Of a stretch of DNA of 58,925 bases, positions 8,987-18,140 are shown in pieces. Origin of the DNA: Anaerolineales bacterium (GTDB lineage Bacteria > Chloroflexota > Anaerolineae > Anaerolineales > UBA6663). How positions within the stretch are numbered: position 1 is the first letter of the stretch; every line of letters begins with the position of its first letter. The translations under genes were made by a program, and so were the position numbers. The notes beneath the pieces are model-generated. The model was given only the letters and a program-made list of their open reading frames with translations, was not told where the DNA came from and searched no databases. The stretch spans positions 1 through 58,925 of the forward strand of contig JADZEK010000106.1 in assembly GCA_020850595.1 (NCBI GenBank), written 5' to 3'.

Positions 8987-10555
8987 TTACGGAACGCCCA
9001 CCAGCTTCACCGCGTCAATCTCGTTCCAGTTGTTCGCCTGCGACTGATCCACGCTGATGCGCAGCCCGATGATCGGCGCGTCCACGCTGTCCAGCGCGAT
9101 CTCTTGCACGAACGGGCACTCAGTCAGCGCCTCGGGCGTGTTGGCGTACACCTCGTGATACCCGCCCTCGGTGTCAATCGCCTCCACCAGCACAATCTGC
9201 CCCGGCGTAAAGTTCTGATAGATTTCGGCCCACGCGCCGTGCACCGGCGTCTCGAAGTACACCTCCAGCCAATCCTCCCCGTTGCGCGTCGCTGACGCCC
9301 ACGCATACAAATCGTCGCCGCAGCCGTCCACATCTGCCGGGCCGGTCGCCTCAAACGCCGACCAGCCTGCCTCGCCGAACTGCGAGCTGGCCTCGGCCGT
9401 GCCGGCCCATTGCTCCAGCGTCTCGCCGCTGCTCTCGGCGTAGCTCACGCCCACCAGCTCCACTGCGTCAATCTCGTTCCACGTCTTCAGTACCGACTGA
9501 TCCACGTGCACCCGCACCCCCACGATCTCCAGCTCCGTCTCCACCGCGATGCTCAGCACCGCCGGGCACGTCTCGATCTTCTGCGGGTCAGACGAGTACA
9601 CCGTTTCCTCGCTGCCGTCCGCGCCGATCAGCTCCACCGCCACCACCTGCCCCGGGTTGTACGACTCATAGATGTTGATCTCGGTCGGCACCACCGGCGT
9701 ACTGTAGTACACCTCCAGCCAGTCCACGCCGCTGCTGCTGGCGGAAGCCCAGGCCTCGCTGTTGTCCGAGCAGGTCGCCACGTTGGGTTCGCCCTGCGCC
9801 TTGTCCGGTGTCCAGCTTGAGCTGCCAAACGATGAACTGGCCTGAGCCGAGCTGGCCCACTGGCGCAGCACTGTGCCCGGGCGCACCGGCTCGTACAGGC
9901 GCACCGTCTCCAGCACCGCCTCGTACACGCGCTCAAACGTCTCCCACTCGGCGGCCGGGGCCGCGCCGATCAGCACGAACAGTTGCGCTTCATCCTCGGT
10001 CAGCGCGAAGGCGAACCGGCCCGCCAGTTCCTTGCCGCCCACCGTGGCGGTGTAGTCAGCGGCCTGCGCGTCGGCCTCGCCGATAGCGCGGTCTTCGGTA
10101 TCCGTGCGCTCCACGTCGCTGAACGAGCCGCTGTACGCCTCGAACAGGCTGTCGAAGGTGTGCGCCTTGGTGTTCGGCCCGCCGATCAGCAGCAAGGTCG
10201 GCCCGGTATCCGGGTCGGCCTCCGGCGCTGACATATTCACCAGCCCGTCGGCCGCGTCCACCGCGTAGCCCTCCACCACCTGGAACGCAAAGCCGCCCGG
10301 GTCGTTGAGCTGCTCATCGCCCAACTCGATCTCCGGCAGCGCGGTCGCCGTCGGCTCCGGCGTGTTGGTCGGGGCTTTGGTCGCGGTGGGCGGCACAGCC
10401 GTAGGCGCTTTGGTCGCCGCGGTAGTGGCGGTGGCCTGTGGGGCCGAGGTGGCGGTGGGCGCCGCCCCGCCGCCGCAGGCCGCCAGCGCCAATGCGGCGG
10501 CCAACAGGCCGCTCAGCAGGTGTGTGTTTCGTGGAAAAATCATGCGGGTTGCCAT
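8987..10555 (-). CDS. Secreted lipoprotein with two discoidin-like repeats
   Basis: The protein is about 522 aa from the ATG at 10555, which has AGGAG upstream; the longer frame adds a poor N-terminus. A signal peptide ends in the lipobox LAACGGG, then come a Thr/Pro/Ala-rich linker (about 30-75), a compact domain (about 80-190) and two homologous ~135-aa repeats. Both repeats carry W-A-x-x-A-x-A-S-S-x-F-G, a central DWLEVYY/F-x-TPV and the ending NWNEIDAVxLVGV. The repeats resemble beta-sandwich binding domains (discoidin/CBM-like). It is likely anchored outside the membrane. Its ligand is unknown. Confidence 0.7.
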   Translation of the reverse strand: MATRMIFPRNTHLLSGLLAAALALAACGGGAAPTATSAPQATATTAATKAPTAVPPTATKAPTNTPEPTATALPEIELGDEQLNDPGGFAFQVVEGYAVDAADGLVNMSAPEADPDTGPTLLLIGGPNTKAHTFDSLFEAYSGSFSDVERTDTEDRAIGEADAQAADYTATVGGKELAGRFAFALTEDEAQLFVLIGAAPAAEWETFERVYEAVLETVRLYEPVRPGTVLRQWASSAQASSSFGSSSWTPDKAQGEPNVATCSDNSEAWASASSSGVDWLEVYYSTPVVPTEINIYESYNPGQVVAVELIGADGSEETVYSSDPQKIETCPAVLSIAVETELEIVGVRVHVDQSVLKTWNEIDAVELVGVSYAESSGETLEQWAGTAEASSQFGEAGWSAFEATGPADVDGCGDDLYAWASATRNGEDWLEVYFETPVHGAWAEIYQNFTPGQIVLVEAIDTEGGYHEVYANTPEALTECPFVQEIALDSVDAPIIGLRISVDQSQANNWNEIDAVKLVGVP

Positions 10556-10663
10556 GTCAGGGTCTCCTTCTCTCACTCGCTCTCTCATTTGGGCCGGCTG
10601 GCTACTCAACCTCCGGCGGCCGGTACCGCCGGGGGCGCTCGGGCGTGCGCTTAGCGTTGGCCG

Positions 10664-10891
10664 TCATTCATCAGGCGTCTCCTGTGGCTCGGTAGGCGCG
10701 TCCGGCTCATCTGGGCCGGGGCTATCGGCCGTTGTGGTTTCGCGCAGGTAGGCCGCCAGCGCGCTCAGGCTGGCGAAGCCGCGCCGCTCGCCGGTGTGCG
10801 AGCTTTCCAGCGTCGCCCGCCAGTCGGCGCTCTCGTCCTCGCGCCACAACCGCAGCAGAAAAGCCAGGTAATCCGTCCGCGCCTTTGTCAC
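10664..10891 (-). CDS. Small conserved-looking cytoplasmic protein
   Basis: The protein has 75 aa. Its N-terminal part (YLAFLLRLWRE...WRATLESSHTGERRGFASLSALAAYL) resembles small proteins common in Chloroflexota that accompany regulatory genes, and it ends in an acidic Pro/Glu/Thr tail. It is divergent from the SARP-type regulator. The function is not known. Confidence 0.55.
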   Translation of the reverse strand: MTKARTDYLAFLLRLWREDESADWRATLESSHTGERRGFASLSALAAYLRETTTADSPGPDEPDAPTEPQETPDE

Positions 10892-10914
10892 TGCTTCACC
10901 TCACCGCTATAATG
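10886..10914 (+). promoter_or_regulatory. Sigma70-type promoter for the SARP-type regulator
   Basis: TTGTCA and TATAAT are 17 bp apart, about 60 bp before the regulator's start and partly inside the 5' end of the divergent small gene. Confidence 0.55.
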
Positions 10915-10975
10915 CCCGCCCAACGTTCAGAGATCGTTCACGGGTCTCACTCCCGATCACATTCGGCGACTCCTG

Positions 10976-13900
10976 TTGGAACTTCACCTGCTCGGCGGCC
11001 TGGCCATCCACCATCAGGGGCAGCCCCTGCCCGGTTTTGTGTCACGCAAAGCCGAAGCGCTGCTGGCCTACCTGGCCTATACCGGCGGCGAGCACACCCG
11101 CCTGGCCCTGGCCGACCTGTTCTGGGACGACCGCACCTCGGCCCAGGCCCTCGGCAACCTGCGGGTCATCCTCAGCAACCTGCGCCAGGTGGCCGGCAGC
11201 CACCTGGAGATCACCCGCCACAGCGTGGCCTGGCAGCCCGACTCTGCGGCCACCGTGGACGCTCTGGAACTCACCGCAGCCCTGGCCGTCGGCGAACGGG
11301 CGCTGACCCAGGCGGCCAGCCTCACCCGCGCCGGCGCGCAGGCACTCGAAGCAGCGTTGAGCCTCTACCAGGGGGACTTCTTAGCGGGGGTTTACCTGAA
11401 AGACGCCGGCAGCTTCGAGGAGTGGGCGCTGCTGGAGCGCGAGCAGTTGCGCCGCCGCGTCATCGGCGCGTTTGACAGCCTGACGAGCTTCTATCTGAAA
11501 TGCGGCGAATATGCGCCCGGCGGCCGGGCTGCGCGGCGCTTGTTGGCCCTCGACCCGCTGCGCGAGGAATCGCACCGCCTGCTCATGCAGCTATTGGCGC
11601 GCAGCGGGCAGTTGCCGGCCGCGCTCGACCAATACGCCGCCTGCCGCGCGCTGCTGGCCGCCGAGCTGGGCGTCGAGCCGGCCCCCGCCACCCGCGCCCT
11701 CTACGAACGCTTGCAAGCGGCCGGGCGGGCCTACCGCCACAACTTGCCCGCGCAGGCCGCGCCGCTGGTCGGCCGCGAAACCGAAGCCGCCGCCCTGGCC
11801 GCCAACCTGCTCGATCCGGCCTGCCGCCTGCTGACGCTCACCGGCCCGGGCGGCATCGGCAAAACCCGCCTGGCGCTGCACGCCGCCGCCGAGCGCCTGG
11901 GCGGCTTTCTCGATGGGGTCTACTTCGTGCCCTTGGCCCCGCTGGCCGACACGGCGGGCCTGGTGGCCGTGCTGGCCGAAGCCCTGCAGTTTGCCTTCAG
12001 CGGGCGCGCCGACCCGCGCACCCAGCTCCTGGACTACCTGCGCGGCAAAGAAGCGCTGCTGGTGCTCGACAACTTTGAGCATCTGCTTGACCGCGGCGCC
12101 GCGCTGGTCGCCGACTTGCTGGCCGCTGCGCCGGACGTTAAGCTGCTGGTCACCTCCCGCGAGCGCCTCAACCTGCGTGGTGAGTGGCTGTACGAGGTGC
12201 GCGGCCTGCCGGCGCCGGAAGCCGAGGTGAGCGCGGCGGCGGCGCCCGCCTTTGGCGCGGTGCAGCTCTTCGTGCAGTGCGCCCGCCGGGTTCAGCCGGA
12301 GTTTCAGCTCACCGCGGCCAACACCTCCGCCGTGGTCGCCATCACCCGCCTGCTCGACGGTCTGCCGCTGGGCCTGGAGCTGGCGGCGGCCTGGCTGCGC
12401 CTGCTCAGCCCGGCCGAGGTCGCCGCCGAGTTGGAGCGCGGGCTGGCCTTTCTGTCGGCCACGGTGCGCGACGCGCCGGAGCGCCACCGCAGTCTGCGCG
12501 CCGTCTTCGATTACACCTGGCGCACCCTCCTGCCGCCCGAGCAGGCCGTGTTTCGGCGGCTGTGCGTGCTGCGCGGCGGCTTCAGCCGCCCGGCCGCCGA
12601 GGCTGTGGCCGCCGATGGGCCGGCCGTGCTGCCGCTGCTGGCGGCGCTGACCGATAAATCGCTGCTCACCTGCCTGCCTAGCGGCCGCTATCTGCTGCAC
12701 GAACACCTGCGCCACTTCGGCCTGGCGCAGTTGGAGGCCGCCGGCGCCGAATACGCGCCCGCCCGCGACCGCCACAGCGCCTACTACGCCGCCTTTCTCG
12801 CGCTGGCCCACCAGCGCCTGCGCGGCCCGGAGCAGGCGGCGACCCTGTACGAAATCGGCCTGGAGTTTGAGAACCTGCGCGCCGCGTGGCACTGGGCGAT
12901 GACCCGCCGGCAGGTGACCGCCCTGGCCCAGAGCCTGGACGGCCTGAGTCTGTTTTGCCACACCCGCGGGCGCTATGCCGAGGCCGCCGCGCTCTTCGCT
13001 GCCGCGGCCGAAGCTTTCGCCGCAGCCGACGCCGATCCGGCCGAGCGCCGGCTGCTGGGCCGTCTGTTGATCCATCAGGCCCGCTGTCAGGAGTATCTGT
13101 GGGATCATGCCGGGGCCGCGCAGGGCTATCAGCGCGGGCTGGATTTGCTGGCCGTGGACCAGCCCGCCGAGGCCGCCCAGGCCCGTCACGGCCTCGGCTC
13201 ACTCGCCCTGCAGCGGGGCGCGTTGGCCGAAGCCGAGGCGCACCTGGCGGCGGCGCTCGGCCCGGCCGAGGCCGCGGGCAACCGCTGGCTGGCGGCGGCC
13301 GTGCTCAACACCCGGGCGCAAGTGGCCGAACGGCAGGGCCGCTATGCCCAGGCGCGCCGTTGGTGCGAGCAGGGGCTAGGCCTGCGCCGCGCGCTGGGCG
13401 ACGGGTTGGGGCTGTCGGCCTCGCTCAACTACCTGGGGTTAATCCTCACCAAGTTGGGGACGTACGCCGAGGCCATGCCGGTGTTGGACGAGGCCTGGCA
13501 GCTCGCCACCGACCTGAATTACCGCATCGGCCTGGCCAACGTGCTGACCAATCGCGCCAATGCCGCCTACTACCTGGGCGACCGCGCGCTGGCCGAGCGC
13601 AGCACGCGCGCCAGCCTGGAGGTCTGCCGCGACATCGGCGACGCCTGGGGCGAGGCGATTGCCCTCAACAACCTCGGCTACATGGCGGTGGAAGACCAGG
13701 CTTTCGAGCAGGCCCGCCGCCTGTACAGTGAGAGCCTGGCCATCTACCGGCGCACCGGCATCCAGTCGGGCCTGGCCAGCACGCTGGCGAACCTGGGCCT
13801 GGCCTGCCTCGAGGCCGGCGCGCCGGACGAGGCGTCCGCCTATCTGCGCGAGGCGCTGGAGCGCGCCCACGCGGGCGGCGCGCGGCCGGTGGCGCTGAAG

Positions 13901-14116
13901 GCGTTGTTGGGTTGGGCGCGCTGGCTGGCCCACGGTGAGCAGGCTGGCCTTAGCCAGGCCCTCTTGCAGCTCGTGGCCCACCACCCCGCCGCCGAAGAGG
14001 CCAACCGCGCCGCCGCCCGCCGCCTGCTCGGCGCCGCGGCCGCGCCGCCGCCCGCGCCGGAGGCCGACCTCGATGCGGCGCTGGCCGCGGCCATCGGCCA
14101 GGTATTGGCGGCCTGA
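10976..14116 (+). CDS. BTAD/SARP-type regulator with NB-ARC ATPase and TPR repeats
   Basis: This 1046-aa protein has a winged-helix DNA-binding domain (about 1-90), a bacterial transcriptional activation domain (about 95-245) and a STAND/NB-ARC ATPase with P-loop GPGGIGKT at 290-297. It then has a Walker B (LLVLDNFEHLL), a GLPLGLELAA motif, and C-terminal TPRs (about 640-1000) with repeated Y-x-x-A/G-R-x-x-x-E-x-x-L patterns. Such proteins are ATP-gated activators that sense a ligand through the TPRs. The start is TTG with no clear ribosome site. A terminator follows at 14138. Confidence 0.88.
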   Translation: MELHLLGGLAIHHQGQPLPGFVSRKAEALLAYLAYTGGEHTRLALADLFWDDRTSAQALGNLRVILSNLRQVAGSHLEITRHSVAWQPDSAATVDALELTAALAVGERALTQAASLTRAGAQALEAALSLYQGDFLAGVYLKDAGSFEEWALLEREQLRRRVIGAFDSLTSFYLKCGEYAPGGRAARRLLALDPLREESHRLLMQLLARSGQLPAALDQYAACRALLAAELGVEPAPATRALYERLQAAGRAYRHNLPAQAAPLVGRETEAAALAANLLDPACRLLTLTGPGGIGKTRLALHAAAERLGGFLDGVYFVPLAPLADTAGLVAVLAEALQFAFSGRADPRTQLLDYLRGKEALLVLDNFEHLLDRGAALVADLLAAAPDVKLLVTSRERLNLRGEWLYEVRGLPAPEAEVSAAAAPAFGAVQLFVQCARRVQPEFQLTAANTSAVVAITRLLDGLPLGLELAAAWLRLLSPAEVAAELERGLAFLSATVRDAPERHRSLRAVFDYTWRTLLPPEQAVFRRLCVLRGGFSRPAAEAVAADGPAVLPLLAALTDKSLLTCLPSGRYLLHEHLRHFGLAQLEAAGAEYAPARDRHSAYYAAFLALAHQRLRGPEQAATLYEIGLEFENLRAAWHWAMTRRQVTALAQSLDGLSLFCHTRGRYAEAAALFAAAAEAFAAADADPAERRLLGRLLIHQARCQEYLWDHAGAAQGYQRGLDLLAVDQPAEAAQARHGLGSLALQRGALAEAEAHLAAALGPAEAAGNRWLAAAVLNTRAQVAERQGRYAQARRWCEQGLGLRRALGDGLGLSASLNYLGLILTKLGTYAEAMPVLDEAWQLATDLNYRIGLANVLTNRANAAYYLGDRALAERSTRASLEVCRDIGDAWGEAIALNNLGYMAVEDQAFEQARRLYSESLAIYRRTGIQSGLASTLANLGLACLEAGAPDEASAYLREALERAHAGGARPVALKALLGWARWLAHGEQAGLSQALLQLVAHHPAAEEANRAAARRLLGAAAAPPPAPEADLDAALAAAIGQVLAA

Positions 14117-14137
14117 CGCCGCTCGCGCCCCAATAAA

Positions 14138-14165
14138 AAAGGCCCGCCGGTCAGGGCGGGCCTTT
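14138..14165. terminator. Bidirectional terminator between convergent genes
   Basis: AAAGGCCCGCC and GGCGGGCCTTT form an 11-bp stem with A and T tracts on the two sides, between the regulator and lysS. Confidence 0.85.
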
Positions 14166-14188
14166 GGGTCTGCGATCAACTTCAGGCG

Positions 14189-15721
14189 CTATTCGTCCTC
14201 GCGCTGGCGCAGGTGCGGGAACAAGATCACCTCGCGGATCGTGCTCTTGTTGGTCAGCAGCATCGTCAGCCGGTCGAGGCCCATGCCGAAGCCGCCGTTG
14301 GGCGGCATGCCGTAGCGCATGGCGCGCAGATAGTCCTCATCCAGCGGCGTGGCGTCTTCCTCGTCGCCGTAGTCGCGGGCCATCTCCAGAAAGCGCTGCT
14401 CCTGGTCGAGCGGGTCGTTCAGCTCGGTGAAGGCGTTGCACAGCTCCATGCCGGCGATGTAGCCCTCGAAGCGTTCGACCACGCGCGGGTTGCCGGGTTG
14501 GGCCTTGGCCAGCGGCGAGATGTCGCGCGGGTAGTTGATGATGAAAGTCGGCTGCCCCAGGTGCTTCTCGACGTAGTCGCCCAGCAGCCCTTCTACCAGC
14601 TTGCCGCGCGTGGCGTTGGGGGCTGGCGCTCGCAGGCCCTGGGCGGCCATGGCGGCCCGCAGGCCGTCGGCGGTGGGGTGTGCGTTGATGTCTACGCCGG
14701 CAAACTCGGCGATGGCCTCGTCCAGCGGCAGGCGCGGCCAGCCGGGTTCCAGGCTGAGGCTGCGGCCCTGGTAGACGATCTGACGGGTGCCCAGCACCGT
14801 GTCGGCCACGAAGGCCAGCATGTCTTCGGTCAGGCGCATCACCTGCTCATAGTCGGCGTAGGCCCAATAGAATTCCAGCTGGGTGAACTCGGGGTTGTGC
14901 TTGAAGCTGACGCCCTCGTTGCGAAAGTCGCGGCCGATCTCGTACACGCGCTCCAGCCCGCCCACCAGCAACCGCTTGAGATACAGCTCAAAGCTGATGC
15001 GCAGGTACAGGTCTTGGTGCAGTTGGTTGTGGTGGGTCGTGAACGGCCGCGCCGCCGCGCCGCCGTACAGCGGCTGGAGGATCGGCGTCTCGACTTCCAC
15101 GAAATCATGCTCGTCGAAGAAGCGCCGCAGGGCGCTGGTGATGCGCGCGCGGGTGCGGAAGACCTCGCGCACCTCCGGGTTGACGGCCAGGTCGGCGTAG
15201 CGCTCGCGGTAGCGCGCCTCGGGGTTGTCGAAGGCCGAGTGCACGATCTTCTGCCCGTCCACTACCTCTTCCTTGGCGGCCGGCAGCGGGCTGATGGCCT
15301 TGGCCAGGATGCGGAACGTCTTGACCCACAGCGTCACTTCGCCGGTCTTGGTCTGGAACAGCCCGCCGCTGGCCTGCAAGATGTCGCCCAGGTCGAAGGC
15401 GTCTACAAAAAGCTGGAACTGTTCGCCCAGGTCGTTGGCGCGGAAATACAGTTGCAGGCGGCCGGCGCCGTCTTCCAGGTGGGCGAAGGCGGCCTTGCCC
15501 ATCACGCGGATGCTGCGCAGCCGCCCGGCCACGGTGTAGGCGCCGCTGGGCGTGTGCGCGTCGCGCGCCGGGTCGGCGGCCTGCCGCGCGGCGAAGTCGG
15601 CCAGCGCCGCCGTGGTCAGGTGCGTGCGTTCGGCGCGCGGGGGGTAGGGGTCTTGGCCGGCGGCGCGTAAGCGTTCGAGCTTGCGGAGCCGGGCTTGTTC
15701 AAGTTCGCTGTATTCGCGCAT
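14189..15721 (-). CDS. lysS: Lysyl-tRNA synthetase, class II
   Basis: This 510-aa enzyme charges tRNA-Lys. It has an N-terminal OB-fold anticodon-binding domain ([23 protein letters not shown]), class II motif 2 ([20 protein letters not shown]) and motif 3 ([13 protein letters not shown]), and the usual length. It lies 1.8 kb from the tRNA-Lys gene used as the integration site; there is no sign that this proximity is functional. It is transcribed leftward after greA, from which a terminator separates it. Confidence 0.97.
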   Translation of the reverse strand: MREYSELEQARLRKLERLRAAGQDPYPPRAERTHLTTAALADFAARQAADPARDAHTPSGAYTVAGRLRSIRVMGKAAFAHLEDGAGRLQLYFRANDLGEQFQLFVDAFDLGDILQASGGLFQTKTGEVTLWVKTFRILAKAISPLPAAKEEVVDGQKIVHSAFDNPEARYRERYADLAVNPEVREVFRTRARITSALRRFFDEHDFVEVETPILQPLYGGAAARPFTTHHNQLHQDLYLRISFELYLKRLLVGGLERVYEIGRDFRNEGVSFKHNPEFTQLEFYWAYADYEQVMRLTEDMLAFVADTVLGTRQIVYQGRSLSLEPGWPRLPLDEAIAEFAGVDINAHPTADGLRAAMAAQGLRAPAPNATRGKLVEGLLGDYVEKHLGQPTFIINYPRDISPLAKAQPGNPRVVERFEGYIAGMELCNAFTELNDPLDQEQRFLEMARDYGDEEDATPLDEDYLRAMRYGMPPNGGFGMGLDRLTMLLTNKSTIREVILFPHLRQREDE

Positions 15722-15758
15722 GGCACCACCTGCGGGGCGGCGGCCCCGGGTTAAGAAA

Positions 15759-15787
15759 AAACCCCGCGGCGCAGGCCGGCGGGGTTT
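15759..15787 (-). terminator. Terminator between greA and lysS
   Basis: AAACCCCGC pairs with GCGGGGTTT around a GC-rich loop, with A-rich sequence on the left side that becomes a U-tract for leftward transcripts leaving greA. Confidence 0.75.
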
Positions 15788-15807
15788 GAAGGACCATTCG
15801 GCGCCGA

Positions 15808-16272
15808 CTATTCAATGGCGACCACGCGGAAGGACAGCGTGCCCGAGGGCGCGTTGACCTTCACGTCGTCGCCGATCTTGCGGCCCAGCAGCGCCTTGCC
15901 CAGCGGGCTTTCGTTGGAGATCAGCCCGGCCTTGGGGTTGGCCTCGGCCGCGCCGACCAGGGTGTAGGCTTCGGGCTTGGAGCCTTGTTCTTTAATGGTG
16001 ATTTTGCTGCCCAGGCTGACCACCCCCTGCGGCCGATCGGTGTCTATCAGCACTGCGTTCGACAGCAGGCTTTCGAGCGACAGGATCTTGCCTTCGAGGA
16101 AGGCTTGTTCGTTCTTGGCGTCCTCGTACTCAGCGTTTTCGATCAACTCGCCGTCTTCCTGCGCGTCGTGCAGCCGCTCGGCCACCTGGGCGCGGCGCAC
16201 CGTGCGCAGGAAATTCAGCTCGTCCTCGAGCTTTTTCAGCCCGTCCTTGGTCAAGAAGGTTTGGTCAGACAT
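15808..16272 (-). CDS. greA: Transcription elongation factor GreA
   Basis: This 154-aa protein rescues backtracked RNA polymerase by stimulating transcript cleavage. The N-terminal coiled coil (TKDGLKKLEDELNFL..., with acidic tip EDGELIENAEYEDAKNEQAFLEGKI) and the C-terminal FKBP-like domain (GSKITIKEQG...ISNESPLGKALLGRKIGDDV) are complete. The ATG at 16272 has GAGGAG upstream and gives MSDQTF; the longer frame is unnecessary. Confidence 0.95.
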   Translation of the reverse strand: MSDQTFLTKDGLKKLEDELNFLRTVRRAQVAERLHDAQEDGELIENAEYEDAKNEQAFLEGKILSLESLLSNAVLIDTDRPQGVVSLGSKITIKEQGSKPEAYTLVGAAEANPKAGLISNESPLGKALLGRKIGDDVKVNAPSGTLSFRVVAIE

Positions 16273-16351
16273 ACGGCTCCTCACGTCTCCGCGCCGGGGA
16301 ACACACTTAAAATGAAAACCGCTCCGGCGAGCGATCAGGACAAAACAGAAA

Positions 16352-16374
16352 AACTGAGAGCGCTGCTCTCAGTT
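16352..16374. terminator. Hairpin in the greA leader / after the deacetylase gene
   Basis: AACTGAGAGC and GCTCTCAGTT form a perfect 10-bp stem with a 3-base loop. It lies 80 bp before greA and 100 bp past the deacetylase stop, so it may end that transcript or form a greA leader hairpin. Confidence 0.5.
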
Positions 16375-16477
16375 CCACCAGTACTGACGATAATGGTAGC
16401 ACAGCCTCGCTGCTTTGTAAAGCTGCGGGCGCGCGTCTGGGTCGAATTTTGGCTAAATACCAGGCGCTGGGGTGGGT

Positions 16478-17284
16478 TTAGGCGCTGGGCCGCCAGATAC
16501 GCTCGGCGGGGGCTTCACCGCCGGTCTGGTTGGCGAAGCGGCGCACGGCCTGGTCCATAGCTTCAGCGCTAGCCCAGAAGGTGCTGAGTTGTGAGGCATA
16601 GCGGCCGATGGCGGCGACCTTGGCGGTCAGGTCAGCCTCGCTCAGGCGCACGAATTCGGGCGTGAGCGGGCGGTCGTGGGCCATGGTCTGGCTGGGGTTG
16701 GGCCAGCGCTCGCCGGCCTGGGCCACGTAGGGATAGTCTTCATAGTAGGCATGGATGCCGCCGGCTGTTTCAGCGGCGCGGCGCGCTAGCTGGTGGTCAA
16801 CGTGATGGCCGGCGCTGAGCGGCACGTAGAGATGGTGGCGGCCGAAGCCGCGCAGTAGTGTGGCCAGCCGGGTAGCGACCCGCCGCACGAGCGTCAGCTC
16901 GGCCGCGTGCAGGCTGCCAAAAATCGCCTGGTCGCTGGTGTAGAGCGGCCAATTCGTCGCCGGGTTTAGGCGGTAAATGCAGTCGGGCACGTCAAGGTGC
17001 ACCGCCTCTGCGCCCAGTTCGGCTAGCGCTTCCAGGTCTTCGGTGCGGCGGGCAGCGGCCATTTCCGGCGGGGTCAGCCGGCGGCCGGCGTCGGCGGTCC
17101 AGCGTTCATGCAGGCTCTGGGCGAAGAGCGACAGCGGGCCGGGGGGCGGGTTAGCGGTGCAGAGCGAGACGACGACGGCGCGGGCGCCGCCTCGCACCCG
17201 GCTGTAGATCATGCCGCCGCATGACAGCACGGCATCATCGAGGTGAGGGGAGAGGAAGATGTGAGTCAGGGCAGACGACGGCAT
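16478..17284 (-). CDS. PIG-L / LmbE-family deacetylase
   Basis: This 268-aa zinc hydrolase of the N-acetylglucosaminyl-deacetylase superfamily has the metal-binding start FLSPHLDDAVLSCGG (His-x-Asp-Asp) and the downstream His pair in PLSAGHHVDHQLAR. It is probably a cytoplasmic de-N-acetylase acting on a thiol cofactor (bacillithiol or mycothiol type) or a glycan precursor. The substrate cannot be fixed. The start at 17284 is the only good Met, with a weak ribosome site. Confidence 0.82.
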   Translation of the reverse strand: MPSSALTHIFLSPHLDDAVLSCGGMIYSRVRGGARAVVVSLCTANPPPGPLSLFAQSLHERWTADAGRRLTPPEMAAARRTEDLEALAELGAEAVHLDVPDCIYRLNPATNWPLYTSDQAIFGSLHAAELTLVRRVATRLATLLRGFGRHHLYVPLSAGHHVDHQLARRAAETAGGIHAYYEDYPYVAQAGERWPNPSQTMAHDRPLTPEFVRLSEADLTAKVAAIGRYASQLSTFWASAEAMDQAVRRFANQTGGEAPAERIWRPSA

Positions 17285-17439
17285 GGGGCTAGGATCCCAA
17301 CGGCGGCCCAGGCCAAACTTGAGGCGGGCAGCCGAATAGTCGCTGTTACCATACCACGATTATGTTTGTCTGCGGAGTGCAAGTTCGTCCAGAGCGGGGC
17401 GTCCTGCGGCGGGACCCGCCGTGCGCCGTGCGGTGAGCG

Positions 17440-17469
17440 TTGACGTCCCTTTGTCGCGCATGATACAAT
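17440..17469 (+). promoter_or_regulatory. Promoter of tRNA-Lys
   Basis: TTGACG and TACAAT are separated by 18 bp and lie 11 bp before the tRNA, an ideal distance for transcription of a stable RNA. Confidence 0.65.
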
Positions 17470-17479
17470 CGCCGTCGTC

Positions 17480-17551
17480 GGGCCGCTAGCTCAATGGCAG
17501 AGCAGGTGCCTTTTAAGCACAGGGTTCGGGGTTCGAGTCCCCGGTGGCCCA
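17480..17551 (+). tRNA. tRNA-Lys (anticodon TTT)
   Basis: This is a complete 72-nt cloverleaf: acceptor GGGCCGC/GTGGCCC, D-stem GCTC/GAGC, anticodon loop CTTTTAA, T-arm CGGGG-TTCGAGT-CCCCG and discriminator A. No CCA is encoded. The acceptor stem contains a G-U pair, whereas the displaced 3' half at 41248 would give a perfect stem. This gene is therefore probably a host 5' half joined to an element-supplied 3' half. It is the integration site. Confidence 0.97.
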
Positions 17552-17552
17552 C
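17510..17552. repeat. Attachment core (attL) inside tRNA-Lys
   Basis: 43 bp from the first base of the anticodon loop to the end of the tRNA are identical to 57341-57383, and a diverged version lies at 41248-41295. Crossover in the anticodon loop is typical of tyrosine recombinases. Confidence 0.85.
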
Positions 17553-17590
17553 CTGGAGGAGCTGTCGGTTGTAAGTGCGGGTTGCTTGCC

Positions 17591-17838
17591 TTGCTCGGCC
17601 AATAGAGTGTCGGGCGGGTAACCTGGCCTGGTCTACTGGCAGCGTCCTGACAAGCGGGGGTCATCGCTTGCAGGCGATGGCCCCCGCGTTCTTCCTGGGA
17701 ACTACAAACGGGGGATGAGCTTTAGTCAGCCCATCGGTTCAGAATGTGCTATAAGGTTGGTAAGGTGCTCACCGTTCCTGCTGCTCGGCCAAGAGTTTCA
17801 CAGGATGGTGCGGCCTGGTGGCCTGTAGGCTGACTGGC
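17591..17838. repeat. Degenerate direct repeats next to attL
   Basis: TGCTCGGCCAA-(T)AGAGT at about 17592 and 17781 is followed each time, after 20-25 bases, by a GGCCTGGT element. The spacing and position beside the att core suit arm-type recombinase or excisionase sites. Confidence 0.4.
17654..17687. terminator. Strong hairpin downstream of tRNA-Lys
   Basis: A 14-bp GC-rich stem (GCGGGGGTCATCGC with GCGATGGCCCCCGC, one G-T pair) is followed by GTTCTTCC. It probably ends the tRNA transcript. Confidence 0.6.
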
Positions 17839-17840
17839 GG

Positions 17841-18047
17841 TTACTCTTTGTTGAGTGCCGCCAGTTTCTTTTCGTAAGCTTCGACATCGTCGGCCCAAAA
17901 CGCAATAGCCGAATTGCGGCCGGTGCCCATCTTGCGGGAATGGGGAAACTCGCCGCGCTCAAACAAGCGCGCGACGGTGCGGGTGGTGACCCTTAGACGC
18001 GCGGCGACTTCCGCGGCCGTCAGGATGATGGGTTTTTTGTGTGGCAA
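17841..18047 (-). CDS. Excisionase / AlpA-like HTH protein
   Basis: This 68-aa protein has a MerR-like winged helix: LTAAEVAARLRVTTRTVARLFERGEFP, then a wing (RNSAIAFWADDVEAYEKKL). This size and pattern are typical of Xis/AlpA directionality factors that sit near attL and bend DNA for excision. It lies 290 bp from the tRNA att core, with candidate arm repeats between. The function is inferred from family and position. Confidence 0.75.
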   Translation of the reverse strand: MPHKKPIILTAAEVAARLRVTTRTVARLFERGEFPHSRKMGTGRNSAIAFWADDVEAYEKKLAALNKE

Positions 18048-18140
18048 GTGGTGGGCCCCCGTGCGCGTGTCGAATGTGAGACTGATAATACAGCAGGCTT
18101 AGTAGGCTGTCAAGCGCTTTTGTACTGATTGGGGGTACCG

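Noticed and set aside
11591..13189. A 532-codon minus-strand frame
   Set aside because: It is the shadow of the BTAD/NB-ARC regulator, Gly/Gln/Arg-rich with no domain.
14213..15670. A 485-codon plus-strand frame
   Set aside because: It is the exact complement of lysS.
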